NCBI GenBank assembly: GCA_951802425.1
Contig: OX637795.1
Location: 3,018,501 to 3,082,500 of the forward strand
Reading direction: 5' to 3'
Length of the DNA stretch: 64,000 nucleotides
Source: Clavaria fumosa
Taxonomy: Eukaryota; Basidiomycota; Agaricomycetes; Agaricales; Clavariaceae
Numbering within the stretch: position 1 is the stretch's first letter; the number at the start of each line of letters is the position of its first letter. The position numbers and the translations under genes are program-made. Below are positions 25,861 through 38,249 of this stretch, piece after piece. The notes beneath the pieces were generated by a model. The model saw nothing but the letters and a program-made list of their open reading frames with translations, did not search any database and was not told the DNA's origin.

Positions 25861-26407
25861 TCATTACTAGGGGCACCTAGGGAACACTGAGAGAGTGACT
25901 AGGGAACTAGCGGCGAAATGGTATCGAAAGGCCAGGGATGCCTGGACAAGAGTCGAGGTTGTCTCCATTAGGTAGGCCAAGATTGCCATGTATGGGCGAT
26001 GAAACGTGCCTCGAGGCGGCGGTGTAAAGCCCAGAGCCTCGATGAGGCCACGCTCGAGGCTGATTGGCAGGGAAACAACAGTCTAGAGCATGGAACACTA
26101 GTGTGGTGAACGAACGAACACACGCGGTCAACGTCGACGACAGCGAGCAAAGTACTGCAATGGCCAACCAGAGCCCCTTTGCTTTTTTGCTATGAATGGT
26201 CCACCCTTACATATTACGTAATATAATAATAAATTTATTTGTCCGCCAGCTCGGTGGATCAACCGGCTCTCTCTCCCTTGCTCCTCCTGTCCCGTCGTCG
26301 TCGTCGTTGTCACCCTATATTCATTGCACACCTTTTCTCGTCTACCGCTGCCGCTGGTATCCTCTTTCGCGGTCGTGGGTCATACTGAGGGAAACCTTTC
26401 GCTTTGT
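25861..26407. promoter_or_regulatory. Divergent promoter region between calcineurin A and the RING ligase
   Basis: A 547-base gap between start codons on opposite strands. It contains GATTGG at about 26059 (a CCAAT box on the minus strand, about 200 bases from the calcineurin start) and an AT-rich patch at 26210-26240. No gene is seen inside. Confidence 0.45.
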
Positions 26408-29400
26408 ATGGCTTCCGATAACCCACCACAGCTTCAACTATCTCTCCCTAACGGTGCAACGTCTTTCAAGCGCTCTTTCGAGCAGTTCGGGTTCGACCTC
26501 GACAGTCCAATCGGTACTACATCACCAAGCGGACAAGGCGCAAACTCAGCGTCCACGCGAGGCGATAGGAACAAGCGCGCGAGGAGCTCAGACAGCTCAG
26601 ACAATGACAGCGATGCCTCGTCGCTCACATCCCCCGTCACGGGCCCTTCTAGCTCCTCAAGCAGCAGTCCCCCGACCTCGGGTTCCCCAGGGCCAAGCGC
26701 TCTTGACTATAGGTCTGCCCTGGCCTTGACTCGCCCCCCTGCCCTCGGACAGGAATTCGTCAATGCACAACCAGACGCAGCTTTAAACGATCTGCCTCTT
26801 AGACTCCCGACACCCGGTTTACAAGATGTGGACATGCCCGACTTCATATCAACTAACCTATCAAGGGCGCCTTTGTCTCCCATTTCTCCCGCCACTCCTG
26901 ATGGCGGTCTACTTGACGCAGAGAATCAACTCCGGCCATCTTTGGAGCGTTTCCATGCTTTTGATGCTCAAATATCTGCCCTTAGGGTATCACATTCCCC
27001 AACAGTCAACGATTCCAGCTTATTCCGTGACCAGCAATCGAACGCGTACTCCACCCCCGGCGCTTCTTTGTTCCAGACCCAAGTCACTCCTGGTGGAGGA
27101 ACCCGCGTTTTTGACGAGGATAGGTTACACGACCGATCTCAGACGCAGAGGATATATCGTGGAAATCAATTCACTGGAGAGTTGCCAACGTCTCCGATAT
27201 CCCGCGGTCAGTATCTCTTCTACTCTTCTCCTTGTTACATGATAATGTGTCGCAAATGATTAACTCCCGTACCGCAGACAATGACTATTCTTATTCACCC
27301 CCGCGCGCATCTCACGTCTATCTGCCGCCCCCTGCCCCTCGCACCTTATCGCCACCCTCTGCACTCCATGTCGAATTCCCCATGTTTCGCTCAGATACCT
27401 CACGACCACCGCAGGTCGCACCCAACCATGTTAGTTTCTACATCTCAAGCATCCCTGATATACATTCTCATGATCCTTGTCAGGGATCTGGACCGTCCTT
27501 CCAGGAGCACATCGACCCTTCCCTTGACTCGTGGCTCGAAACCTTCTCCGCGTCGGCCGCTCCCCAATCGCAGGAAGACGTGAGGCGCCACGAAAGACGC
27601 TCGTCCTCATCTGATGCTGATGCCATGACGGATCATCTCCCTTGGCCGACTGGCCGGCAATCCTTTGATAGCGGTGAACACGATACCAGCACCGATTTCG
27701 CGCCCGGAGCAGGTGAGGCTCCTCACGGCGTGCAACTCGCTCCTTTACCCTCGCGCTATGAGCCCTTGCCGATCCCGGAAGACGATGACACGTGGGTGGC
27801 GTGGAGAGATGTCATGCGGAGTCACACGAGCGCCACACGAGATCTACCGGCGTTCTCGGTCTCCCGAACAGTCAGCAGCGGTGGCGGCGGCCAGCGCGCA
27901 AGTCGTCGGTCTGCAAGCGACGGACACGTGTTCGCATTGACTACGAGAAGGACAGCGTTTAGTAGTGGTGTTGATGATGTTGCTTCAGCCGCACCCCCCC
28001 TCAGCGCACCGCCCACCCGTGACAGCCGCAACGACAGCGGCGAAGCGGGAAGGCGACTTGAGATGCCCAATCCGTGGCCATCCTTGCGGTGGGTGCCCCC
28101 ATCGCTTGAGACAGAGAGGGAACCGGAGCGTGGACAACTCCACGTGCCTGAGCCTCTGAGAAGACAGCATAGAGGGGACCCAGGCCAACCAGCTCCGTCC
28201 TTCGATACGCTCAACCCAAATCCTGCTCTCCAGACTCATATTCGGCGCATCGCGAACGAGGAGACAAGTTCAACCTCGGGAACCCACCACGCTCGGGCGT
28301 CTAGCATAACCACTGGTCCATCGTGGGACATGTGGCCTCCGCGGGGGTCGAATTGGCCTATTCGCGGGTCATTCGCGGCGAGGGCGTCCCTGAGCGAGTC
28401 GCACAGTACCTCGTCGATGCTTGACGGTGGTGGTGTGGCTAGCACGTATCGCAGACCGGATTTGGTAGCCGACGCTCACGAAGAAACGCGGCGTCCTGCC
28501 TCCCCCGCATCACGCATCGTTGACTTTGCGGAGGGGCCTCGGCGCTCTCCGCCAGTGCGTCGGAGTCGGATGTCGCTGACAGAGGAAGATGAGGACATGC
28601 AAAGCGGGGCATACCCTTCGGATTATTATTTCCAACCATCTTTGTTTGGCCGGAGGACGAGTACGAGGACCCCGTCGTCTTCGACAACGGCGGAGGCCAA
28701 TGCCTTGAGATGGCCGAGGGAGTCGCACCAGCCAACGACAACAACAACGACAGCAACGGTAACCGCGACGCTTGCTGGCTCGTCAGGTCGAGTCGACACG
28801 CATGGCACGGCGAATGGTGGACATGTGTCCCAGTCTCGCTGGCTCGATTCCGCGTCTCATTGGACTATGCTGATAGGGGACCGTCACAGAGAAGTAGATA
28901 CCAGGGTACAAACCAATTGTGAGTCAAACCGCTTTCGCATATAAAATGAAGAAGCTAATTTTGACGTTCATAGACGAAGGATCGACAAATCTGGGTATGC
29001 GTGCCGCGGAAGTTGTCGAAAGGAATGGTCACGAATCTCATAGTGAGTTAGCTTGGTGCTCTACGAGAGTGCCGAAGGTCTCATTCGTGGGCTTGCAGCT
29101 GTACAGCCTGCTTCGTTTATTGCAACGACGTCGAATAGCAACTCCGCCTTCAACCCTTGGCGTCGTGGTTAGTTCTTAGGTCATTGTATTTATCTCTTTT
29201 TTGATTCGTATCACAGCGTCCGGCGCGCCACCAGCCTCTCGCGATCCAAGTTCACCTTATCTGATTTCAGAACTGCGTGGTTCTCCATCTCGCGCACCTA
29301 ATGGAACGTTCTCAGACACTAGTGCTGAGCGCAGCAGAAACGAGGCGCGAGCGCGGCTGCTCTCGCGAATCTCACCAGCAAGCAGCACCTCCGGTGACGC

Positions 29401-31923
29401 CACCGGTAGGTTCATCAGTGATCGTAGCAGGGGAAGACATGCCAGTAGGCACAGTGACGATATGCAAGACTCCGCGCGTGGAGGGTGGAATTACACTTCA
29501 GATGATTGGACCACGGAAAATAGTCGGGAGGACTTTGATGGGCTTCCGTCATTCGGACGGAGTAGAGGCGCCGAGGCGCCCGCTGACTACTTGCCGCGTT
29601 CGCCCACCAACGACTCGAGACATCCTTGGTCATACACGAACTTTGGCAACTCTGCTCGGGAACCCCCGCGTCCACTAGCTCGTCCTTTGCCTCGCCGAGA
29701 CAACGACTGGGGTCAGCCATGGCCTGAAACCGCACGGAACCTCTCTTACTCCGATTCTGCACCCTCCTCCGCCACTCATGTTGGTACTCCGCCACGAATC
29801 GAACTTGGACGACTAGACGGGTTCGATCCTCATTTCGACTTGGGTTGGTACGCAGATCCTGCCAGCCGTCCGCGCTCTCCCGCACCACGTTTGATGACGG
29901 GCTTTGTTCCATCCCACGTGGAGGTCACGCCCCGACACGAACCCGTGTATACAAGTCCATTAGAGGTGCCTGCGTCCAACGAGGCTGCCGCGTTGTTAGC
30001 TTCCTCAGCCTCTGTCCCGTCGCACATCACACGCGATAACGTTGCTCATTCTGCTCATCTTTCGTCGTCGCGACCACCAACTGTGCGGTTCATGAGCGGC
30101 AGGGGATCGACTCGTTCTGAGGCGTTGAATAGGCCCGAGGCACCTGGTGGTCCATCGCAAGGTGTGCTACGCGATGTTATGGACCGCTACGAATTCCCAC
30201 CTCTTCCTCGGCGAGACGCTACTGGCTCTGAAGCAGCTCCTCCGCCAGGGGCCGGCGTGCCCGCGAACTACGAGGACATTGATCTGAACGCGTTCCATGA
30301 GGGTCCCTTCCGTGCGTCGATGCAGCGTTTCTTGCAGATGGAACGTGCGAGGTCCACTCTCCGCCGGTTCGAGCCTCTGCCGCCTTTGCCGCCTCTGCCC
30401 CCCGTGGGTCTTGAACGCAACGCCCTTTCAACATTCGACATGCCTTTCCCAGCTCAACCAGCTCCTACGGCTGCGGTAAGATTATTATTATTTTCCTTTG
30501 TCGATTGCACTATCTGATCCGTTCTTTCAAGCCGGCCGATACCGACTCTCCTAGGGACACTCGCCGTCCCCGCCTCTCTATCGCCAACACGTTGAGGCTT
30601 CGCCGTTTGCTTGACCAGAGCAGGTCGCGCCCGCGCGACGATGGCGCCGATATTCATGCGTTCCTCAACAGCAGATCCCGTTCTGAGGAGGCATCCAGGC
30701 TGGCCGCCCAAGGTGCTAGTGCGAGCGAGGGCATGTCGGGGCGTCATCGTCCATTCGAGGCCCCTCACCCTCCGCCACGCAGAGAAACGCGATCTGGCAC
30801 GCGCTCAAGCTCTTTCCTTGACCTCTTCAGCCGGAGCAGCGCCGCCGAGCGCCGAGCGCAGAACCGATCCTGGGAAGAAGCGGACCCGCACCACGAGGAG
30901 TATCATGCGTCAGCGTCCTCTCGCACGAACAGTAGCCGCAGGAGACTGGAGAGCGGAGGCAATCGATCGAACACCGAGGCTGCTCCTCCATATCGACTCG
31001 GTTTCGATACCCGGCCGATCTTGAGTTTCCGTCGACGAACATCGTCCCGCAGCCCAAATCGCGACGACGCACGGGCTGTCAACGACCGCTCAGAGGCGGC
31101 GCACCATCATCATCACCACCACCACCATCAACATGGGGGGTCCAGAACCAGGCCCTCGCGGTTCCGCTTCAATCCAAATAGCGATTCGCTGCTGTTTGGC
31201 GAACGTCCCATGCTTGACCTGTCAATGTCAACTTCGGGCTTGGCATCGTTCCTGCGGCTCGGACGGCCCTTGGGAGACTACGTGGTAAGCACTGACGCTT
31301 CTGTTTCGGGTTTCGTCCTGTGCTTGTTGCTTATTACGGAAATTTCGCAGCGGGACGAAGATTTTGACTCTTCTTATGAAGGTCTTCTGCAATTGGCCAA
31401 TGCTCTGGGCGATGCCAAATCACGCTCTGTTCCTGAACAAGTCATTTCTTCTCTTCCTAGAGGCGTGTATAAGGAGTGGGCGACGCACGAGTCTGACGCG
31501 CGGTGTCCTATCTGTCTTGAAGACGTACGTGTCTTTCTTGCGACAACCCAATGATAAGTCTGATCTCATCTGTTTTGGCAATTGCAGTACGCTCCTATGG
31601 ACCCTGTGCTGAAACTCCCTGACTGCACGCACTGGCTGCACAAAGAGTGCTTGGAAGTACGTCTCCTTTGTATTTACATCAATGGCCTAGAATTTGAACA
31701 TCATCTCATCCAGAAATGGCTGCACGGCGCAAGCACCTGCCCCGTGTGCCGCAAGCGCGTGAAAGACAGCCGCTCTGCAGAATTGGAGGCCCACGCAGGA
31801 CCGAGCGGCCATCAGGACGACGACTACGACGAGTCTGACGATGACTTTGACAGCGACTCGGACCACCCCGTGCTCCCGCTGCCCTTACCTCCATCACGAT
31901 TTCTCCCACGACGTTCCATCTGA
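26408..31923 (+). CDS. Very large RING-H2 E3 ubiquitin ligase, mostly disordered
   Basis: The last exons encode a RING-H2 finger: CPIC, then LPDCTHWLHKECLEKW, then CPVC, with the Cys/His order C-x2-C..C-x-H-x2-H-x2-C..C-x2-C (about 31504-31755). Proteins like this transfer ubiquitin from an E2. The product starts MASDNPPQLQLSLPNG and is roughly 1,600-1,700 residues, nearly all Ser, Pro, Arg and Asp rich with no other domain I can recognise. It has a poly-His run at about 31104-31130 (ten His) and an acidic tail (DDDYDESDDDFDSDSD). Introns are clear at about 27205-27277, 28919-28973, 30475-30535, 31285-31350, 31525-31588 and 31657-31714; the region 28975-29220 is less certain. Substrates cannot be told. 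Confidence 0.82.
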
Positions 31924-32279
31924 AAAATCGGCACGTCGGTGATGGCTTTCTTGGTGTGCAATGATATTGCCTTATCTACTCTTCACTCTCTCTTTGGGAT
32001 GAGTTCGTACTATGTACTTGCCCGCCGTCTTCTAGCATGACGTGATTTTCCCCTTCATTATGTACAACTTGATGTGTCAATGCGTTTTATCACAGAGTAT
32101 ATCTACATTTACAAGGCCTTGGACTTACAGTGACAAACGGCACATGACGTGACTGATCGTGTTTTGTTCCTTCCCTTTTTCTGAGTTGCGTGATCGCGAT
32201 TGCAAAAAAAAAACATCTTAACACGACTACATCTTAACACGTGTAGTATTCTTTTACTGCTCAAAAAATAATATAGCAC
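31924..32279. other. Convergent intergenic region
   Basis: Lies between two 3' ends. T-rich with an A9 run at about 32203. No feature beyond likely polyadenylation areas. Confidence 0.4.
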
Positions 32280-33630
32280 TCAGTCATACTGCCGCATGAC
32301 CTCGTCCAATAAATCCAGATCCAACTCAAACGACAAGTCGCCGAGATCACAGTCTGTGTCTGCGCCAGGCGATACTCCGCGAACAGGCGTCTTTTCTTCG
32401 TGGGAAACAGAAAGATCCAGCTTCGGGTCCGGCCGTGGTGCCAGCGGCGGCTGCTGATCCCTTGCAGCTGCTTCCTTGGTGACTGTTGGGACACCGGACT
32501 CGGGGAATGGTAGGGGTGGTGTTAACGATCTCGATGCAGCCGGCGCCTGGGGTAGGCGAATGCCGAGCACCGGTGCAGACTTGGCTGCTGTGTGCGCAGG
32601 CGTAGGCGCAGGGGCTGCTGGCCGTTCCGTCGTGGATGGCATAAGCCGCGGGCGCGCAGCTGTGCGGGTGGTTGATACTTGGTCTCCCGCGTCGTTGACT
32701 GCCTTTCGCTTGACCGCGCCTGTTGACGCGTCCTGCCGTGTGCGCGTCGATGGCGGGGGCATCACGATTTGCGACGGCGTACGAGCGAGGCCTCCTCGCG
32801 CATGTGGTGGCGGTCCTGGATCTGGGGCTCGGCGTGGAGATGATTGGGAACGTGATTTGGTTACATCTGATGGACCTCGGGTACGACCAGCTTTACTTGA
32901 GGTCGCCGCAGGCGTGGCAGGAGTGTCTAGCAATCGCTGGGAGCTTGGGCGTGCTGCAGCCACAGCCATGGACCGGACATCTGTCCTGGCGACGCGCTCG
33001 CCTGCACGGGAATGCCCGACAGGGTGACGCGGGCTCAGCTTGGAGCTTACAGCTCTCCCGCGGTAATTAGGAGTCTTCTGTTTCGGTCTTTCAGTGGGGG
33101 TGATTACCTCCTTCGCTCTACACGCGCGCCGCAAGCGCTCGTCGACATCCTGCGCAACGCTCCGGACGAGATGAAGGAACTCCTCTGGCGAGGGCAGTGG
33201 GATGGGCAGTGTAGATGCGGGTTGAGACCCGCTCCGCGAGGCAGTGTCAGATGAAGATCCGGGCGCCCGCGAGGGAGGCGCACTGGCTGAATAGGCAGTG
33301 CGCCTGGTGGGCCGTGGCCTGTCTGGACGAGAGCTCGGGCCAGGACCTGATGCAGGAGGAACGGCGATCGATGGTCCATTGATGGCAGTGGTACTCTGCA
33401 TCAGGGGCGCGTTGCAGGAGACGGAATTCTTCTTCTTCGGTGCTAAACATTGGACGTGTGCAGTTCAGCGCGCGGACAGACGAAAAAAGATGCTTACGTT
33501 GTCTAGCCTCTGCCATTAATTTTTCCAGCGCTGCACAGGTGTTCGAGCTCTGCCATTGGACGCGGTATTCCTCGAGGGGATGAGAAGGCAAGTATGAGGG
33601 CGCATCATCCGAGTCGTAGGAGTCGTCCAT
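32280..33630 (-). CDS. Unknown low-complexity protein, possibly nuclear
   Basis: Two exons (33630-33498, 33442-32280) give 431 residues. The start MDDSYDSDDAPSYLPSHP is acidic, followed by a short helical piece (CAALEKLMAEARQR). A long Ser/Pro/Arg/Ala-rich region with basic patches follows (TSSKAGRTRGPSDVTKSRSQ, KRKAVNDAG). The final 25 residues are acidic and hydrophobic (CDLGDLSFELDLDLLDEVM), a pattern seen in short linear interaction or activation motifs. I recognise no domain. Basic patches plus an acidic amphipathic tail would suit a nuclear regulator, but that is inference. Confidence 0.65.
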
Positions 33631-34594
33631 TTGCAAGGAGGAGGAGGAGGAGGAACCAAAAGTGGATGGAGGACACGTGATCGGAAATAACAACAACGAC
33701 ACGTGGCTCAGCGCTGAACAGCCACACATATCCAAACAGTTGCAAACCGAGCTGGTACAAATCGCGTGCGCCAAGATTAGGAAGAAATCACGGCGGAAGG
33801 GCTACTACATGGAGTTGGGCTGAAAATCTTCCATCGCAGAACCACATTTGATGAGGACCGAACATTCGGTGTTTAGCGCTCAGAGCTCAGCGCTCAGCAG
33901 TCATGCGCCCTGCGCCATGCGACACGTATACCCTTCATCAAAAACAAAATTCACGGGCATCATATGTGGCGGCAGTCTCGGGGTTCGGTAACACTCTTTT
34001 ACGAGATGTGGGTGACACCCCCTCAAATATATATATCGTAGGTTTGGAAAATTATGTTGATGAAATAGTTACCGTGTCCCTCACGCAGACGAGGAGGAAT
34101 TAGTTGTTGTGTTGCGAATACTTGGATTCAACGACAGGTGTGGTACTTACGTAAATTTCTATAAGGAAGAGAACAACGCTGACCCCAGGCCCAATATACG
34201 AAAGGTTTGGGGTATCACTCCAGTCCATCGTGTCAAAGGCACCACAGCACTCGAGTGAGGGACAAGAGTTGCTTCGCATCCGCTCCCATCATTGATATGG
34301 CGCAGCTCATAATTCAGACGCTCGGTAAGGAAGTCAGGCTTCTAATTTGAGTGTTCTCAGCCAAGCATTTTCAGAAGGAGAATTCACTTCATCATCAAGA
34401 AATCAATCGCCGGCAGTAACTGGACCTCAATTTCCTGTCAAAGTTACATCACACAAATATGATGCTTCGTCTGCAAACATGAGCTCGGGACTTTGCCGGC
34501 TCAGTCGCCAATATAAATCTTAGAGCAGAGCTGTGCGTCCCAAAGCTCCAGAGTCTACGCCCGACTCACGAGCGGATCACCGCGAAACAGACGA
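33631..34594. other. Intergenic region upstream of P450
   Basis: Divergent gap of nearly 1 kb. A Ser-free GGA repeat (about 33638-33655, encoding nothing here) follows the upstream gene start. Short frames at 33903-34103 look random. A TATA box is listed separately. Confidence 0.4.
34512..34518 (+). promoter_or_regulatory. TATA box of the P450 gene
   Basis: TATAAAT lies 83 bases before the ATG at 34595, preceded by GCCAA. The distance allows a short leader of about 50 bases. Confidence 0.55.
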
Positions 34595-36698
34595 TGTACT
34601 CTTGGCTCGCATTTCTCGGACCCGCAATCATTGCCTGGCTCATTGTAAGATACTACGGGAATGAAGAACATGTAGGTTAAACTTCACTTCCTTCGAATCC
34701 GGTCCTCAGCGCGCTACCTCTTCATGCTAGCTCCATCACATCCCCACCGTGGGGTCGTCGTTGCCCATTTTCTCTTCTATCAGTGCTATCAAGTACCTAT
34801 TCTTCGCCCAAGAGATGATAGCCTATGGATACCAAAAGGTAATAATCTCCCCCTCACCTAAATCTCATTTTACTCGAGTTGACAATCGCCACTCCGTACC
34901 AGTTCAGGTCACGGCCATTCAAGGTACCCTACTTGGGCCGTTGGCTCGTGTTGATCAGTGATCCGCAACAAATTGAAGAAGCCCTCAACGCCCCGGACCG
35001 TCAGCTCTCATTTGCGGACGCCGTCGGAGAGGTATTGCCTTGGGGCGATCTCCGCTTGCTTGCCAGATATTGACTCTAACACTCTGAGTAGTCCATCAAA
35101 GTGAAGTACACCCTCGGCATACCGCTTGACGACCACCCGTATCACCTAGGCGTGATCCGGACCTCGCTCACAAGGAACTTGGAAGTAGTCTTCCCCGAGC
35201 TCAGGAGCGAAGTTATCGATGCACTGGAAGAGCTTATTCCATTGGAAGGCAATGGTCTGTAATGTTTTATTCCGGCTCCTTAATCCCAACATGAATTTAC
35301 GTGTGCTGACATCAAATGCAGAATGGACAAAGGTTCCTGCTCTCAACATCATCATGCGTGTAGTCGCACGAGCTTCGAATCGTATTTTCGTCGGCCTGCC
35401 TTTGTGTTCGTTTGTAAACAAATGTCATCAGATATGACAATACTAACTTCCCCATAGGCCGTGATCCTGAATGGCTGGATATCTGTCTCGGTTTCGCTGG
35501 CGACATGATGAAAACGGCTTCGATCATCAGAACTTTCCCATCAATCCTGCAACCGTGAGAAGTTTATGCTTAACTGCCGCTTATCGTACGCGTCTGACTT
35601 CCAACCAGGATAGTAGGGAGCTTCTTGAAGGGTCCGCCTAAGAAGATTGATCGCGCCATGAAGTTGCTGCAACCACTCGTGGAGGAGCGTCGGAAGCTCA
35701 TCAATCAATACGGCAAAGATTATCCAAACAAAACGGTACAACGTTTTACCTTTCTCCAGGGCCAATATGTATCTGATGGCCATGCAGAACGACTTGCTTT
35801 CATGGCTCATGGACGAGGCGAAAGACGAAGAGCAGACGCTGCGGCGCCTAACTGTCCGCGTCCTCGCACTCAACTTTGCTGCCATACACACATCCAGCAT
35901 GCTATTCACACAAACCCTCTTTAACCTTGCGACGAACCCGGCCAGATGGACGGGTCCTCTCCGTTCGGAGGTAGACGCAGCAATAAAGCAACACGGATGG
36001 ACGAAAAGCGCCGTCTCTTCGCTTCCGAAAATCGAATCGTGCGTCCCTCCTAGTGTAGCCCGCTTGTTTTCACCTCCGCTAACTTGACAAAATAGATTTA
36101 TCAAAGAATCCGCAAGGATCAATTCTATGAGACCAAGTTAGTCTGCATTTTACCTTCTTTTTCTAGCCCTGCCTGAACATATGCCCCTCAGTCTCCGTCG
36201 TGCGTTATGCTCGCCAGCCATTCACCTTCTCCGACGGCACATATGTACCCCGCGGGACATTTGTCGCAGCTTGTTCCCAAGCTATCCACCGCGACTCATT
36301 GAGATACCCGGACGGCAACGTCTTCGACGGCTTCCGCTTTGCCGACATGCGCGAGCGCGAAGGGGACGATGTCGGGCGTCTGACCGTCACCGGCACGGAC
36401 TGGCTGGAGTTTGGACACAAGCGACACGCTTGGTAGGTTGTCGTGGCTCACGCCCAGCCCCATTTTTTTCTATGGAAGCTTTGCCCTGTTACTGAACTCT
36501 GTCCGCCGGTGCGGCTCATCTAGCCCTGGAAGACATTACGCCGCCGCAGAGCTGCAGATGATGCTCGCCCACGTTGTGACTACGTACGATGTCAAGATGG
36601 AGAAGGAGGGTGTCCGTCCGCGGAGTTACCACATCGGAGACGCCAACATTCCCGATCCAACAGCGGTTGTAATGCTGAGAAAGCGGCAGGTTGTTTGA
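34595..36698 (+). CDS. Cytochrome P450 monooxygenase
   Basis: A heme-thiolate oxidase, probably ER-anchored through its N-terminal hydrophobic helix (MYSWLAFLGPAIIAWLI). Roughly a dozen short exons. Landmarks in order: HHIPTVGSSLPIFS (proline hinge), LISDPQQIEEALNAP, the I-helix LNFAAIHTSSMLFTQ, the ExxR motif in FIKESARINSM, the meander YPDGNVFDGFRFADM, and the heme loop FGHKRHACPGRHYAAAEL. The heme-binding Cys codon is split by an intron (TG at 36433, C after the AG near 36521). Ends RKRQVV at 36698. Intact as far as can be read. Its final three exons are repeated at 48905-49587. The substrate is unknown; fungal P450s act in lignin-fragment, xenobiotic or secondary metabolism. Confidence 0.88.
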
Positions 36699-37110
36699 AT
36701 TTCATGGACTTTGTATGTGGGATGCATTCGTATATATATATTTGATTTGGGAACGAGACAAATGTATTAGATTCAGCAGTGATACGGAATCTGGTGAATT
36801 CTTATGCGGCTGTTGTAATTAAGATTGCATCCAGCAGCAATTCCACATGTGGCAATATTTGCAAGTTGAGATTTTAGCACATGAATGCACATATTGTCAT
36901 AGCTCATAACTCACTGTCTCATCACCATGGCCACTGTCAGCACAGTCCCTGCCCCATCCATAGCTGCTGCTGGACTAATAGTACCCTTTGCTGGTGGTGC
37001 CTCATTGCACTGTTCTTTGTGCTTTGAGAAGACTCTGAAGCACACATTGAAGCTGACTGGACAGGAATAGGTGACTGAGCTCCTAGAGGGAACATGACAG
37101 CCAAATTCAT
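36699..37110. other. P450 3' flank and left end of the transposon island
   Basis: Sequence up to 36817 is shared with the P450 fragment on the right (49473-49586). After that, CpG-poor DNA begins, presumably the left part of the Harbinger-like element. I could not find terminal inverted repeats. Confidence 0.4.
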
Positions 37111-37384
37111 GATGAACTAGGGATGCACAGGCATGTCTTTTAAAGGCTCCTCACTGTACTAGGAAGACTTGCTGGACTTTGTGACATGAAGCATATCTTG
37201 GCTGAAGAACAGCTGTCTATTTTTCTTCATTTTGTGCACCAGGGCCTGTCCAACTGAGCACTGCAAGAGAGATTCCAGAGGAGTGCAGATACAGTGACCA
37301 AGTATGTCTTTTTTGCCTTCAATTTCCTTGCATCTCACCAGCTTGAATTGTCCAGGGTCATTCTCCATGGACTTGATGTGCTGA

Positions 37385-37389
37385 CATCA
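37385..37389. repeat. Target-site duplication, left copy (CATCA)
   Basis: Five bases CATCA directly before the 5' LTR; the same five follow the 3' LTR at 43002-43006. Five-base duplications are usual for Ty3-type integrases. Confidence 0.75.
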
Positions 37390-37678
37390 TGTTAGGATCG
37401 CTTATGTAAGCCATCCCAAAGTGCAGTTGTGGAGAAACTGGGGAGGGTTGTTGGAAGGTCACATGACCTGTGGCTGTGGTCAGATTACATAATCGTAAGA
37501 TCACATGACCTGGGCCTGGGCGCATCACGTGATCTGAGCGTCCGAGCGTGGGAAAGTCGGCAAGTCCCGAGGCTCTCGCTATATATACTGCGTCCTTTCC
37601 ATTTTTGTACTCTTTTCCCCTTATCTTAGTATTGTCGTCATGACCTTACGCTTAAGTTGTGTGAGACCCAGTCAGATA
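37390..37678 (+). repeat. 5' LTR
   Basis: Begins TGTTAGGATCGC and ends CAGATA. It contains a TATATATA box at 37580-37587 and three E-box-like motifs (37457-37468, 37500-37510, 37523-37532). Compared with the 3' LTR it differs at four positions; two are C here and T in the other copy at CpG sites. Confidence 0.9.
37580..37587 (+). promoter_or_regulatory. LTR TATA box
   Basis: TATATATA within U3 of the 5' LTR (same in the 3' LTR at about 42903-42910). The 11-base self-primer match begins 43 bases downstream, near the expected transcript start. Confidence 0.6.
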
Positions 37679-37679
37679 T

Positions 37680-37690
37680 AATACTAAGAT
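37680..37690 (+). promoter_or_regulatory. Primer-binding site complementary to the element's own transcript start
   Basis: AATACTAAGAT, one base after the 5' LTR, is the exact reverse complement of ATCTTAGTATT at 37623-37633 inside the LTR, with mismatches on both sides so that the match is exactly 11 bases. In fission yeast Tf1 the first 11 bases of the mRNA fold back onto such a site to prime reverse transcription instead of a tRNA. Confidence 0.75.
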
Positions 37691-38249
37691 CCGCCTGTCC
37701 GCCCTAGCCCCGTGTCCTAACCCGGCTAGCCTGGACCCTTAATTTCAAACTGTGACACGTTGTCACAGCTCAGCCCCTATCATCCTCTTCTCCTTTACCC
37801 TGCCCGCGGTGTGTAACAGAACCGCGCGAAATTTTTACTGTGTGTAGATACACGTGACCAGACCCAGAGGAAGTCAACTGTGACCCTCCCCAAGTGATAC
37901 CGAGTGCCCAAGGCCCGGAACTTTGTTTTACAGCTACGTACCAGTGAATCGTGTAGTGTACAGGGCAAGGAAAGGCCCCTACATAGTCTTTCTGTAGTTT
38001 CCTGGTCCAGTGGACAGGGCCCTTGCTCTGTGACCATTGTCAGAAGGGCGCACGGGCAACTCATTAGGAGTTGTGGAGTGACCACCTGGGACACCATTTG
38101 GGCCCCACGTTAACAAAAGTTTCATAGAATAAGAGTTCTATAGGTACATAAGTACACAGAAGAGCAGCCTAAGAGGACAGGACTGTTAAGAGATCGAAGA
38201 AATCCTGAGTGCCCAAGGCCTGGAACTTTATCTACAGCATCCAGGGCCT
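37691..38249 (+). other. Retrotransposon leader between primer-binding site and gag
   Basis: About 560 bases without a long frame. A 20-base phrase (GAGTGCCCAAGGCC(C/T)GGAAC) occurs twice, at about 37901 and 38208. Its role is unknown; packaging signals often lie in this region. Confidence 0.5.

Noticed and set aside
36720..36745. TATATATA run as a promoter
   Set aside because: It lies just after the P450 stop in both copies of the duplicated 3' flank and precedes no gene; more likely part of the polyadenylation area.
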